A stretch of 64,000 bases of DNA from Paenibacillus endophyticus. GTDB lineage: Bacteria; Bacillota; Bacilli; Paenibacillales; Paenibacillaceae. The stretch is from NCBI RefSeq assembly GCF_014192395.1, contig NZ_JACHXW010000030.1, positions 1 to 64,000 on the forward strand. Direction: 5' to 3'. Below the pieces are notes generated by a model. It did not search any database and was not told where the DNA came from. It saw nothing but the letters and a program-made list of their open reading frames with translations. This document shows, piece by piece, positions 1-7,541 of the stretch (positions are counted from its first letter, which is position 1; the number at the start of each line of letters is the position of its first letter). Both the position numbers and the translations under genes were made by a program.

Positions 1-188
1 AATGATGGTTGTGTGGTAACTTCCATTTTACACGAATCCATTCATGGGCTTTTTTTTGTTCATCTAGCTGTCGCACTTCATATTACAATTCGTCAATTAA
101 TTAACGACGAAAAATGCCAGCATAAGTCTCACTGACATTTTCCGCGCCTAAGTTTTGCTTCGTAAGGTTCTAGATAACAGCTTGATTA

Positions 189-632
189 TTAAACAACCAT
201 TGGAGGCCCAATAATCACTGTGTCATTTTCCGAAGCGATTTTAACAATTTCCTCTAGCGAATGACGACCGATTTCAGGGAAGAAGTCTTCGATTCCGCCC
301 GGCGTGAAGATGAACAGAATCCGCCCCATATTAGCTCCTATGTTAGCCCAAGCGTGAGGTACGCCGCGGGGAACCAAGACACTCGTTCCAGGAGTAGCAT
401 CAAATTCTTCATCGCCAACTTGAAAACGGAAAGTGCCTTCAAGAATTTCAAACGTTTCTTCGCGTTCGTTATGGAAATGCTTCGGCGGTCCCATTAGAGA
501 CGGTACACGTGCTTCAACGATAGATAGTGCTCCGCCAACTTGATTGCTGTGAAGGCGCACTGCCATCTGCTCACCTGGCATTGTGTCGAACCATACAAGA
601 TCCTTAGTATAATTAACAACTGGTTTACTCAT
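189..632 (-). CDS. Cupin-domain protein, quercetin-dioxygenase-like
   Basis: This 147-residue protein is a single cupin barrel. The first cupin motif is visible around residues 52-66 (PPKHFHNEREETFEILEG, giving two His and a Glu as metal ligands) and the second around residues 83-96 (TSVLVPRGVPHAWAN, giving the third His). Such small cupins bind a metal and act as dioxygenases, isomerases or sensors; the substrate cannot be read from the sequence. The ATG at 632 is preceded by AAAGGAGAATGAAAA, a good ribosome site. It lies 52 bases downstream of the hydrolase at 685-1404 and is probably the last gene of that operon, which is driven from the R1 element. A fragment of a second copy survives near 13957-14003. 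Confidence 0.8.
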   Translation of the reverse strand: MSKPVVNYTKDLVWFDTMPGEQMAVRLHSNQVGGALSIVEARVPSLMGPPKHFHNEREETFEILEGTFRFQVGDEEFDATPGTSVLVPRGVPHAWANIGANMGRILFIFTPGGIEDFFPEIGRHSLEEIVKIASENDTVIIGPPMVV

Positions 633-684
633 TTTTCATTCTCCTTTAATCTCATTTTATATTTCATTTAGCTGCCATCAACAA

Positions 685-1404
685 TTAAGCTAGACTCAGT
701 AGATTGACTGACAATTCTTCTGGGTGCGAATAAAATGAAGAATGGTCTGTGTCCATGGTAATGACTTGTTCGCAAGGCATTTTGGCATACATGGCTCTTT
801 GCAGTTTGATTGGAATGGCTTTATCTCTTAGCCCTTCGATGTATACGCGAGGTACTGAACCGAATCTTTCCTCTGTTACCTGGACAGGCGTAACCGATGG
901 GATCAACGGCTCTTTAACAAGCTTTGATTTAGCATACTGAAAGTCCTCTTCGGAACAATCGGCATAGAAATGGGAATAGATCGCTTCATCATTTAGACCA
1001 ATGTACGTTTGAGCCTCGTCAATGTAAACTGCAGTAGGAGCGTCATCGCCCAGATCAACGATACCGAACGCATCGAACAATGACTGACCATTATCCGGAA
1101 GGAACGCGCACAGATAAACAAGCTTCTCGATTTTCTCAGGGAAGTACTCAGCGGTCTGGCTTATGACTACCCCAGCCATGCTGTGTCCAATAAGAATGAC
1201 TTTCTCGGATTCTTTATCCAAAACTGCACTTAGACAGTCCGTATAACTTTTCAAGTTAACTTCGGTAAGCGGCGTATGATCTATGCCATGCCCAGGCAAG
1301 TCAACGGCAATTACCCGATGTCCTGCTTCTTCTAGCATGGGAACTATTCTTTCCCAACACCATGCTCCGTGCCACGATCCATGTACCAAAACAAATGTAC
1401 TCAT
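685..1404 (-). CDS. Alpha/beta hydrolase, hydroxynitrile lyase/methylesterase type (copy 1)
   Basis: This 239-residue protein is an alpha/beta hydrolase of the plant methylesterase/hydroxynitrile lyase-like group. The N-terminus has the oxyanion-hole motif VLVHGSWHGAWCW, the nucleophile elbow GHSMAG places the catalytic Ser at residue 75, and a late DTDHSSF supplies the catalytic His. The acid is probably the Asp in LRDKAI. It is likely a cytosolic esterase or lyase on a small aromatic or polyketide-like compound, but that is inference. GGAGAGATAGTAATG supports the start. A second intact copy lies at 3500-4222 and a ruined one at 8308-8573. The first 106 residues of the two intact copies differ at about nine positions, while the remainder is much more divergent. 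Confidence 0.85.
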   Translation of the reverse strand: MSTFVLVHGSWHGAWCWERIVPMLEEAGHRVIAVDLPGHGIDHTPLTEVNLKSYTDCLSAVLDKESEKVILIGHSMAGVVISQTAEYFPEKIEKLVYLCAFLPDNGQSLFDAFGIVDLGDDAPTAVYIDEAQTYIGLNDEAIYSHFYADCSEEDFQYAKSKLVKEPLIPSVTPVQVTEERFGSVPRVYIEGLRDKAIPIKLQRAMYAKMPCEQVITMDTDHSSFYSHPEELSVNLLSLA

Positions 1405-1509
1405 TACTATCTCTCCAATTATCCCGGCAAATCCTTTGTATGGATCACCTTTAAAATTTCAAATCTTTGGCTGCAACCATCTAAATGGCCCCGCAAGGCC
1501 ATAACTCTG

Positions 1510-1612
1510 TCGGATTTTGTTCTTTGCTATTATCCATCAACGTGAAAAAATACGGTTTTATGCCGGTATGGGTATGACGTCGCCGGCTTCAAGTTCGATT
1601 TCCGAAGTAGCC
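1510..1612 (-). pseudogene. Acireductone dioxygenase-like gene remnant (C-terminal part)
   Basis: The stretch reads as a degraded copy of positions about 4425-4515 inside the intact gene at 4342-4890: matching blocks include TCCATcaACGTGAAaAAAT and ATGACGTCgCCgGCTTCAAG. It sits exactly where the intact gene sits in the paralogous operon, directly upstream of the hydrolase. No open frame remains. Confidence 0.6.
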
Positions 1613-1920
1613 GATGTTTAGCTTCAATGGTCTCCATTGTTACCTATCAGTGTTAACCGGATCTCCCTCCGGTTGCCAAATCTATTACTTGCGAAGAATT
1701 GTCAGCAAATCGAGAATACGTTCTTGCCGGGGGCTTGATTATGCATTCTTGCGACTATCGCGACTTCAGCCACTGTTGCTAGGATCGATAACCGAATTAC
1801 AGCACAGTCTTATATTTAATTGTTGATCATCAATGATTCCTACTAAAAAGAGGTAGATTTTGATTCTATGCCTGCATATATGAACAACCTCTTCTCCGTC
1901 AGGATAGTAATTGAAAATTC
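1613..1920. other. Gene-free stretch between R1 and the acireductone dioxygenase remnant
   Basis: This stretch would have held the 5' part of the decayed acireductone dioxygenase-like gene. I see no alignable remnant, no convincing open frame and no strong hairpin. Confidence 0.4.
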
Positions 1921-2012
1921 AATTGCCTCGGTGACAACTATAGCAGGTATTTATTTTTTTCATAAGGAGGCTAATTTTTAATATATGCTTTAGAAAAGTA
2001 AAGTTATGCTCC
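1921..2012 (-). promoter_or_regulatory. R element copy R1 (shared promoter/operator)
   Basis: Read on the minus strand this is CTTTACTTTTCTAAAG (inverted repeat CTTTA-N6-TAAAG), then an A/T-rich block, GCCTCCTTATGAAA, and the extended -10 TGCTATAGT (complement of 1937-1942), followed by a CCGAGGC block. It is almost identical to R3 across some 80 bases. It points at the ruined acireductone dioxygenase gene and the hydrolase-cupin pair. Confidence 0.85.
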
Positions 2013-2091
2013 TTGCTTTAATTTAAAGTTTAAGTTAGATACAAGAAATCAGCTTAGGGCTTGGATTTTACTCGTCAAACCTTTTTAATGA

Positions 2092-2520
2092 TTACATGTT
2101 GGATTGTAGGGCGGTCACGGCATTATGTCCCCCAAACCAGAAAGAGTTAGATAGACCAATTTTAAATTTTATTTCTCTTGCTCGATTAGGCACATAATCC
2201 AAATCGCATTCCGAATCTTGATGATCGTGGTTTATTGTCGGTGGAATGATATTGTTCTGAAGCGACTTAATCAAGGCTATTGCTTCCAATACGCTTGAGG
2301 CACCCATTGAATGACCAGTCATCGATTTATTTGTAGTTATCGGTATATGAGCTGCACTTGCTCCAAGTAGTTTTTTTATAGCAAGTGTTTCGATGCGATC
2401 CCCGACTTTCGTGCTGGTAGCATGAGCGCTAATCACATCTGTTTCTTCAAGGCGGATCCCTGCCTCCTGTATCGCCAACTTCATGGTTATTAGCACCTAT
2501 GCCCTCAGGGAGAGGCATAA
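2092..2520 (-). pseudogene. Beta-ketoacyl-ACP synthase (KAS II/FabF) C-terminal fragment
   Basis: An open frame of 134 residues matches only the C-terminal third of a KAS II condensing enzyme. HATSTKVGD holds the first active-site His, NKSMTGHSMGA the second His, and IGLSNSFWFGGHNA the C-terminal glycine-rich motif. The N-terminal half with the nucleophilic Cys is missing. Just upstream, on the minus strand, the reading continues as PEGIGANN in another frame and then meets the fragment out of phase, so a small indel separates them. Full-length enzymes have about 410 residues. It is a dead fragment, perhaps from a fatty acid or polyketide locus. Confidence 0.85.
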
Positions 2521-2614
2521 CCATATGGTAAATATCAGAGCTTGTTCAATAGCCTATATCTTCTGCATGTATACTTGCTTAGTATCTTGTTTATTTGAAT
2601 AAATTAAAAAAATA

Positions 2615-2637
2615 GACCATTCTCGGTATGAATGGTC
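2615..2637 (-). terminator. Rho-independent terminator
   Basis: GACCATTC-N7-GAATGGTC is a perfect 8-bp stem, followed on the minus strand by TATTTTTTTAATTT. It ends the short R2-driven unit. A close relative of this hairpin with the same loop start (TCGGTA) occurs at 8264-8282. Confidence 0.8.
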
Positions 2638-2639
2638 TT

Positions 2640-2885
2640 CAAAAAGTTCAATGGAGGAATTCATTCTCCATTTGGTTAATTTTAATAAAACATTGTAAAC
2701 ATATCTTTCGCCATTTAGTTCACTAATCATATGATCCGTCTCCGGCAGTAATGATGCATGAACACTGACACCTTCTATAATTGAATTTTTTCTACGAGGT
2801 TCTGTTTCTTAAATGCAAACGCTCTTCATCACACATTAGTTTTCTTGTCTTTCCTACTTTGGCACAGACAATAAGTTCATACTTA
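2640..2885 (-). pseudogene. Decayed small gene of unknown function
   Basis: On the minus strand there is a stop-free run of over 60 codons from about 2830 down past 2640 (beginning TEPRRKNSIIEGVSVHASLL), and a shorter run from about 2882 to 2806 (ELIVCAKVGKTRKLMCDEER) in another frame. Read together with one frameshift they look like a short gene following the Cys-rich gene at 2893-3132. I do not recognise the family. The run reads into the terminator at 2615-2637, so its natural end has been lost too. Confidence 0.35.
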
Positions 2886-2892
2886 GATCTAT

Positions 2893-3132
2893 CTATTTTC
2901 TTATCTTCAAATCAGATCCTATAAGACTTTTGGCATTTACAAGGGATTCTGAAGCTGTTTCCAACCCAATATATTGGCAATTACCCCGACTACATAGCCC
3001 GATTAGAATAGCTACTTTATTCGTCAATGGATATCGCCCAAAACAGAATTCCAACGGTCCCTCTTTTAATTCTATGTATCCAACCGGCTCAACAACACCA
3101 GTCAGGCAAACCGGACAATTGCAGTTTATCAT
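2893..3132 (-). CDS. Small cysteine-rich protein, unknown function
   Basis: The product has 79 residues and starts MINCNCPVC. It holds six cysteines (CNCPVC near the N-terminus, one in LEFCFG, and LCSRGNC), a spacing that could bind zinc, but no known family is recognised. The ATG at 3132 is chosen over the one at 3153, because AAAGGGAGGACGTACCAT, a clear ribosome site, lies just before it and would be inside the longer reading. The gene stands about 90 bases downstream of the -10 of element R2 and is followed by a decayed frame and the terminator at 2615-2637, so it is a member of the R regulon. Confidence 0.5.
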   Translation of the reverse strand: MINCNCPVCLTGVVEPVGYIELKEGPLEFCFGRYPLTNKVAILIGLCSRGNCQYIGLETASESLVNAKSLIGSDLKIRK

Positions 3133-3218
3133 ATGGTACGTCCTCCCTTTCAATTATTAAAGTAGCTCCTAACTCCCTACCAATATTCCAGAGTATAATG
3201 ACTAAAGCGGCCCTAATT

Positions 3219-3304
3219 TCCTCGGCTTTAACTATATCAGGTATTCAATTTTACTATAAGGAGTGTATTTTTTTAAACATGCTTTAGAAAAGTAAAGTCC
3301 CATG
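3219..3304 (-). promoter_or_regulatory. R element copy R2
   Basis: On the minus strand: CTTTACTTTTCTAAAG, an A/T block, CTCCTTATAG, then TGATATAGT as the extended -10 and CCGAGG downstream. It drives the small Cys-rich gene at 2893-3132. This copy diverges most in the -35 area (TTATAG in place of TTATGA). Confidence 0.8.
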
Positions 3305-3312
3305 CCAGAAAT

Positions 3313-3357
3313 AAACAAGTAGAGCGCTCACCATTTTGGTTAGCGCTCTACTTGTTT
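3313..3357 (-). terminator. Perfect 16-bp-stem hairpin, terminator-like
   Basis: AAACAAGTAGAGCGCT and AGCGCTCTACTTGTTT form a perfect 16-bp stem around a 13-base loop. A related hairpin with nearly the same stem and loop (TAGAGCG / CACCATTT) follows the intact SDR gene at 11323-12321, and here a remnant of that gene's 3' end lies just upstream at 3405-3470. The terminator therefore appears to have been copied with the SDR gene. Confidence 0.75.
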
Positions 3358-3404
3358 ACCATCGATTCAATGAACATTAGACAGGCTTAGTTGCGAGTGC
3401 AAAT

Positions 3405-3470
3405 TTCGATTACTACTTATTTGGGAAATTTTACACCAGTCAAACTTTCACTAAGAAATTTTCAATTATC
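3405..3470 (-). pseudogene. Short-chain dehydrogenase 3'-end remnant
   Basis: The plus-strand text ACTACTTATttGGgAAatTTAaCaCCAGTCAaAcTTTCACTAAG matches, with scattered changes, the 3' end of the SDR gene at about 11322-11363. Only this tail remains between the hydrolase and the terminator at 3313-3357. Confidence 0.65.
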
Positions 3471-3499
3471 TATTTGCGACAAGCTGTTCACCGGCTCGT

Positions 3500-4222
3500 C
3501 TAAAATGTTAACTGAATTAAATGAGAACACAATTCCTCCGTGTGTGAAAAGAATGGCGAGTGGTCTGAGTCCATGGTAATAACCTGATTGCACGGAGACA
3601 CGGTATACATATCTCTTTGTAAGCTAATAGAAATAGCTTTATCCTTTAAAGTCTCTATATAGACACGAGGTATCATGCCAAATCTTGCGTCCGTGAGATT
3701 CACTGGGGTAAAAAATGGTGCCAGCGGCTCGAGACAAAGTTTTTCTTTTGCTTTAATTACGTCTTCTTCGGAGCAATCGCCATAGAAAGAATCCTTTATC
3801 AGTTCGTCTTTAATATCCATGAACGTTTGATCCTCACTTATGATAACAATGGAAGGAGATTCTTTTTCTTTTTTCTCATTTTGAGAAATTTGAAGCAAGG
3901 TCTGACCATTCACCGGAAGATAAGCACATAAATAAACTAGCTTCTCAATTTTTTCAGGGAAATACTCAGCGGTTTGTGTTATGACTACCCCTGCCATGCT
4001 GTGTCCAACCAGAATGACCTTCTCGGATTCTTTATCCAAAACTGCACTTAGACAGTCTGTATAACTTTTCAAGTTAACTTCGGTAAGAGGCGTATGGTCC
4101 TTGCCGTGTGCAGGTAAGTCAATGACAATTACCCGATGTCCTGCTTCTTCCAGAATGGGAACGATTCTTTCCCAACACCATGCTCCGTGCCACGATCCAT
4201 GTACCAAAACAAATGTACTCAT
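3500..4222 (-). CDS. Alpha/beta hydrolase, hydroxynitrile lyase/methylesterase type (copy 2)
   Basis: This 240-residue paralogue of the gene at 685-1404 keeps the whole active site: VLVHGSWHGAWCW, GHSMAG with Ser75, and DSDHSPF with the catalytic His. The N-terminal ~106 residues are close to identical to copy 1, also at the DNA level, while residues ~107-240 differ strongly, including an inserted lysine/glutamate-rich stretch near residue 115. That pattern suggests gene conversion of the first half or divergent selection on the lid and substrate pocket. It follows the acireductone dioxygenase-like gene by about 120 bases and forms one unit with it from element R3. Confidence 0.85.
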   Translation of the reverse strand: MSTFVLVHGSWHGAWCWERIVPILEEAGHRVIVIDLPAHGKDHTPLTEVNLKSYTDCLSAVLDKESEKVILVGHSMAGVVITQTAEYFPEKIEKLVYLCAYLPVNGQTLLQISQNEKKEKESPSIVIISEDQTFMDIKDELIKDSFYGDCSEEDVIKAKEKLCLEPLAPFFTPVNLTDARFGMIPRVYIETLKDKAISISLQRDMYTVSPCNQVITMDSDHSPFFSHTEELCSHLIQLTF

Positions 4223-4341
4223 TATTAACTCTCCTATAATCCCGGATAATCTCTTTTACTGATCACTGGTGAAATTTCAAATCATTTATTATATCCATTT
4301 AGCTGGCCACATAAGAGGCTACTGAATGTATTGTGCTGTAA

Positions 4342-4890
4342 TTAGGCATTAGTCTTCACAAACTCAGGATCGTTGTAAGGAGAAGCTACCCAGCCTTCCG
4401 TTTCGATGAAGAGGCGAACTGCTACGATTTTGCGGTTGTCCATGAGCGTGAAGAAATGTGGTTTCAATTCTGGTACGGAGATGACGTCTCCTGCCTCAAG
4501 CTCGACGTCGAAGTAACCTGTATCGTCCGTGCCTTTGATAATAAAGATTCCTTTGCCCGCTGTGATGGCGCGAATTTCATCTTCAGAATGCGTGTGTACT
4601 GCTTCGAATTTTTGCAGAAGCTCATCCAAGTTAGGTGTCGCCTCGGACAAGGTGATAACGTCCCAGATCTTGTAGCCGCGTCGAACGGCCAGATCTTTAA
4701 TCTCGGAATCGTAGGTCGCGAGAATTTGCTGCTTCTCTTCGTCGCTCAGCGCATATTTTTCTTTAAGTTCTTCCGAGAGCTTGTCAGCATCCCAGTGCTC
4801 ATACAGAATTTCCTGCTTTTCCAGAAAATCAACCACTTGATCCTCAACTTCAATTCGCTCGTTTGTATTGTGAACTCGAATTTGTGCCAC
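4342..4890 (-). CDS. Acireductone dioxygenase (ARD) family protein
   Basis: The 182-residue cupin belongs to the ARD/ARD' family. The metal-binding pattern is plain: HTHSEDEIR gives His, His and Glu, and KPHFFTL the third His. Known members oxidise the acireductone of methionine salvage, with iron or nickel deciding the products. None of the other salvage genes (mtnA, B, W, K) is present here, and the gene instead sits between element R3 and an alpha/beta hydrolase, so another substrate is possible. It begins with GTG at 4890 after AGAAGGAATACTC. Remnants of two further copies are at 1510-1612 and 19930-20046. Confidence 0.85.
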   Translation of the reverse strand: MAQIRVHNTNERIEVEDQVVDFLEKQEILYEHWDADKLSEELKEKYALSDEEKQQILATYDSEIKDLAVRRGYKIWDVITLSEATPNLDELLQKFEAVHTHSEDEIRAITAGKGIFIIKGTDDTGYFDVELEAGDVISVPELKPHFFTLMDNRKIVAVRLFIETEGWVASPYNDPEFVKTNA

Positions 4891-5056
4891 GAGTATTCCT
4901 TCTCTCTTTTACATATTTAAATTTAAAAGTGACTGGTTAGCTACCTATCAGTATCCCCTCACGAATGCATGATTGTTTGGATTAAACGTATCCCTCCTTC
5001 TGATTAATTACTGTTTTAAAGAATGAATCATTAAAAAACTAAGTATTAATTCAAAT

Positions 5057-5144
5057 GGCTCGGAGACAACTATAGCAGATATATATTTTTTTCATAAGGA
5101 GGCTAATTTTTAATATATGCTTTAGAAAAGTAAAGTTATGCTCC
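5057..5144 (-). promoter_or_regulatory. R element copy R3
   Basis: This copy is nearly base-for-base the same as R1 for about 80 bases. The -10 on the minus strand is the complement of 5069-5074, placing the likely transcript start about 170 bases before the acireductone dioxygenase-like gene at 4342-4890. Confidence 0.85.
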
Positions 5145-5289
5145 CTTTTTTCCTTTGGGAGAAACATGTACAATTCTCTTTCAGTCTTTGTATAAAATAG
5201 GCGCAGTAATCTTAATTATGCCTCCGCAAGTGAGCTTTCAAAATGTTTGAAACAAATCCGCACGCTGTGCTACGTAATTTGCAGCTTTT

Positions 5290-5480
5290 GATTATCTCCC
5301 TGCCTTTCATCACATCAAACGCTTTGCCAAACTGCTTGCCATAATGTAGTAGAGCAGGCTGAAAATAAATGTGTTGGCGGCTTTGCGGTATCATAATTGA
5401 ATTTCAAACCATCCTGTTCACAACGTACCTTCTGTAATACCTTCATATGTTCACGAATCGGCAATACCCCGACGATCTAG
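5290..5480 (-). pseudogene. FrnE/DsbA-family gene remnant
   Basis: Blocks such as TTTCAaACCATCCTGTTCA, CTGTAATaCcTTCATaTGTTCACGA and TgtAgtAGAGCAGgctg align with positions about 12735-12905 of the intact FrnE-like gene. Frames are broken and there is no CPFC active site. It is a ruined middle portion. Confidence 0.65.
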
Positions 5481-5533
5481 TTCAGTTCCTTCGCGAATAA
5501 TGCATTCGTTGTCTTAATTGGTCGTAAGCCTGC

Positions 5534-5890
5534 TTACTTGCACCTTGAAGGGCAGGCTATAGTCGAGCAGTCAATTAGCAAATTGCCGTGAAGATTTGCC
5601 GCAATTTGCGATTCAATAACCGTGAGGTCTCTTGTCAGTGGCGTCGCCACAATGCCTGCATTTTTCACAAGAATGTGTCTTAACCGACCTGAAACAATAA
5701 ACCGAACCGGAAAGGCACCGATGGAAACAATGTCGCTTAACTCCAAGTGATGAAGGACGATTCCTTTCATGCCGGAGTAACCGTCTGTGACGACAGCTGT
5801 CTTACCGATTAAATCATTTAACCGCCGAGCGCTTCTGCGGCTGTCGTCCGCATGCCGAAACCAGATGAAATAGGATTTTGCCCGTAGCAA
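5534..5890 (-). pseudogene. Short-chain dehydrogenase N-terminal remnant
   Basis: An open frame of 118 residues holds degraded SDR features: LIGKTAVVTDGYSGMK in place of LSGKVAIVTGGYSGLG, then LRHILVKNAGIVATPLTRD in place of LHILIDSAGIMASDLSRD, and ESQIAANLHGN in place of ESQFATNHLGH, all compared with the intact gene at 11323-12321. The segment between them is shortened and the catalytic YxxxK is lost. The first ~25 residues of the frame do not belong to the family. Confidence 0.7.
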
Positions 5891-5939
5891 CGTAATTAAT
5901 TGTCATGCAAAGTTAGATCTTTTATCATAGATGTCTGAA

Positions 5940-6228
5940 CCCAGAGAGTTATTTCATTCATGAAGATATAGATCGATTAGACTCTATCCCTGGTATTGCC
6001 ACTCGAATGGCTGAACAAAACTTAGCTGAAATTGGAACAAACATTAAAGAGCAGTTTCCAACTGAGGCTCACTTGTGTTCTTGGGCAGCAGTTATACCCG
6101 GACATAATGAGAGCGCAGGCAAAGGAAGTCTTCTAAAGGAAAGCAAGGAAACAAAAATTTGAAATCTGCCCTAACAGTGGCCGCACATTCTGTAGGTTCC
6201 TCAGAAAACTATCTTAGCGTTGTTGCAT
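5940..6228 (+). mobile_element. IS110-family transposase fragment
   Basis: The plus strand reads DIDRLDSIPGIATRMAEQNL, then FPTEAHLCSWAAVIPGHNES and further on SGRTFCRFL after a frameshift. This is the C-terminal (transposase_20) part of IS110 transposases, which resembles GIG..LAEIG..FP..HLCSWAGL.PGNNESAGK. Its right end abuts the leader of the broken SnoaL-like gene at about 6229, exactly where an R element would be expected. Confidence 0.8.
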
Positions 6229-6301
6229 TTGATTATCAATGAATCAGCTTATGACTCAAAGTATATGGTTATCATTTCCACACTAAAATTAGAAAGGGAT
6301 T

Positions 6302-6800
6302 GACATATTAAGACCAACAAGAAAAATAATGAGCAAGAAAATTTAATAACTAGAATTACTCAACTAGAACAAAAGTTCCAACAATCAGAAGATATCGAGG
6401 AGATCGAGAAACTGAAAACCCGATATTTCCGTTTTGTCGATGAAAAAAATTGGGGGGGATTAGGAAATCTTTTCGCGACTGATGCCACACTTATTTCTCA
6501 GGGCCAAGATTTTTCTGCTGGGGGAGGACAAGCTTATGAGAAAATGATCGGAGATCATGGGGAAAAGCACCTACGGTCCACCATGGACATATGCCCGAGA
6601 TTGAAATGATTGACAAAGTTAACGCCAAGGGTATTTGGGCTATGGAGGCGTCTTCGGGGCATAACGGTTATGGGCAATATAGAGAGATGTACAGAAAAGA
6701 AAATGGCACCTGGAAAATCAGCAGCACCGTCTAAACGCGAATCCGGATAGTTCCTCTTAAAAACTGGGATCCGAATACAGACCCTGTTACTGGCAAGTAA
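6302..6800 (+). pseudogene. SnoaL-like (NTF2-fold) gene, decayed copy
   Basis: This is a ruined paralogue of the gene at 10435-10971, and shares its leader (GATCAGCTTTTGAATC-like text and AATTAGAAgGgGATTGACAT). The start codon is lost (ATTAAGACC where ATGACC is expected). The frame runs through RYFRFVDEKNW and DATLISQGQDFSAGGGQAY, shifts near 6556 (GATCATGGGGAAAAG for GATCTTGTGGGCAAAG), and a deletion near 6648 joins AMEASS to GHNGYGQYREMY. It ends in a mutated tail. Confidence 0.85.
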
Positions 6801-6850
6801 CCCAGTAAGGCAACATGATTACAAATTACAAAAAAGGATGTGACCTCAAT

Positions 6851-7462
6851 ATGTTGAGGAACAAAAAACTTTTGATTTTGGGTGTAGCCATTCTTGCAGT
6901 CATAATTACGGGTTGTGCGAAACAAAATAATCAATCACAACAGAATGCTCAGACGGAAGCGGTGAAAATCACTGGGCTTGAAACAGCAACCTATCAGCGT
7001 CTGGACGATATTGAACAAATTAAACAGTTAAAGGCCCGATATTTCCGTTTCGTTGATGAGAAAAAGTGGACGGAATTTGGAGATATTTTTACATCTGATG
7101 CTAAAATTATTTCGGAAGGCGTGGATTATTCCAAAGGTGGCGGGGCTGCTTACGGGAAAATGATTGGGGATCTAGTAGGTAAAGCGCCTACGGTTCACCA
7201 CGGATATATGCCTGAGATTGAAATAATCGACAAGGACCACGCCACAGGGATTTGGGCCATGGAGGATTTGTTGACCTTCCCTGACGCCAAGGATGCCTAT
7301 CCAGGACATCACGGGTACGGCCAATACCACGAAACGTATACAAAGGTAAATGGCGTCTGGAAAATCAGCAGCACGGAACTTACACGATTCCGCATGGACC
7401 CTCTTAAGAATTGGGACCCGAATACGGACCCAGTAACTGGACAACCTTTAACTGGCAAGTAA
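6851..7462 (+). CDS. SnoaL-like (NTF2-fold) protein with lipoprotein signal
   Basis: The protein has about 203 residues from the ATG at 6851. It opens with MLRNKKLLILGVAILAVIITGCAKQ, a type II signal with lipobox ITGC, then a ~30-residue linker and the same SnoaL-like domain as the cytosolic copies at 10435 and 23816. The domain keeps KARYFRFVDEKKW and APTVHHGYMPE, with Tyr, Asp and His spaced much as in the bile-acid 7-alpha-dehydratase BaiE. It would be exported and tethered to the outer face of the membrane. An upstream in-frame ATG at 6815 exists but would put a charged extension before the signal. A terminator follows at 7491-7530. Confidence 0.75.
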   Translation: MLRNKKLLILGVAILAVIITGCAKQNNQSQQNAQTEAVKITGLETATYQRLDDIEQIKQLKARYFRFVDEKKWTEFGDIFTSDAKIISEGVDYSKGGGAAYGKMIGDLVGKAPTVHHGYMPEIEIIDKDHATGIWAMEDLLTFPDAKDAYPGHHGYGQYHETYTKVNGVWKISSTELTRFRMDPLKNWDPNTDPVTGQPLTGK

Positions 7463-7490
7463 TGCCGCGACAAACATGTAAAAAGAATAT

Positions 7491-7530
7491 AGTAACGCCC
7501 TCTGAATATCCAAAGGGCGTTACTTCATTC
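7491..7530 (+). terminator. Rho-independent terminator
   Basis: TAACGCCCT and AGGGCGTTA pair around a short loop and are followed by a T-rich run. It lies between two convergent genes and can serve both. Confidence 0.8.
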
Positions 7531-7541
7531 TTCTTTGTATT

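Noticed and set aside
1-188. Possible gene remnant at the left edge reading KLGAENVSETYAGIFRR on the minus strand.
   Set aside because: The frame is broken by several stops and I cannot assign a family, so no feature is given.
4456-4920. Long plus-strand open frame of 154 codons.
   Set aside because: It lies antisense to the acireductone dioxygenase gene, has no ribosome site and no family features.
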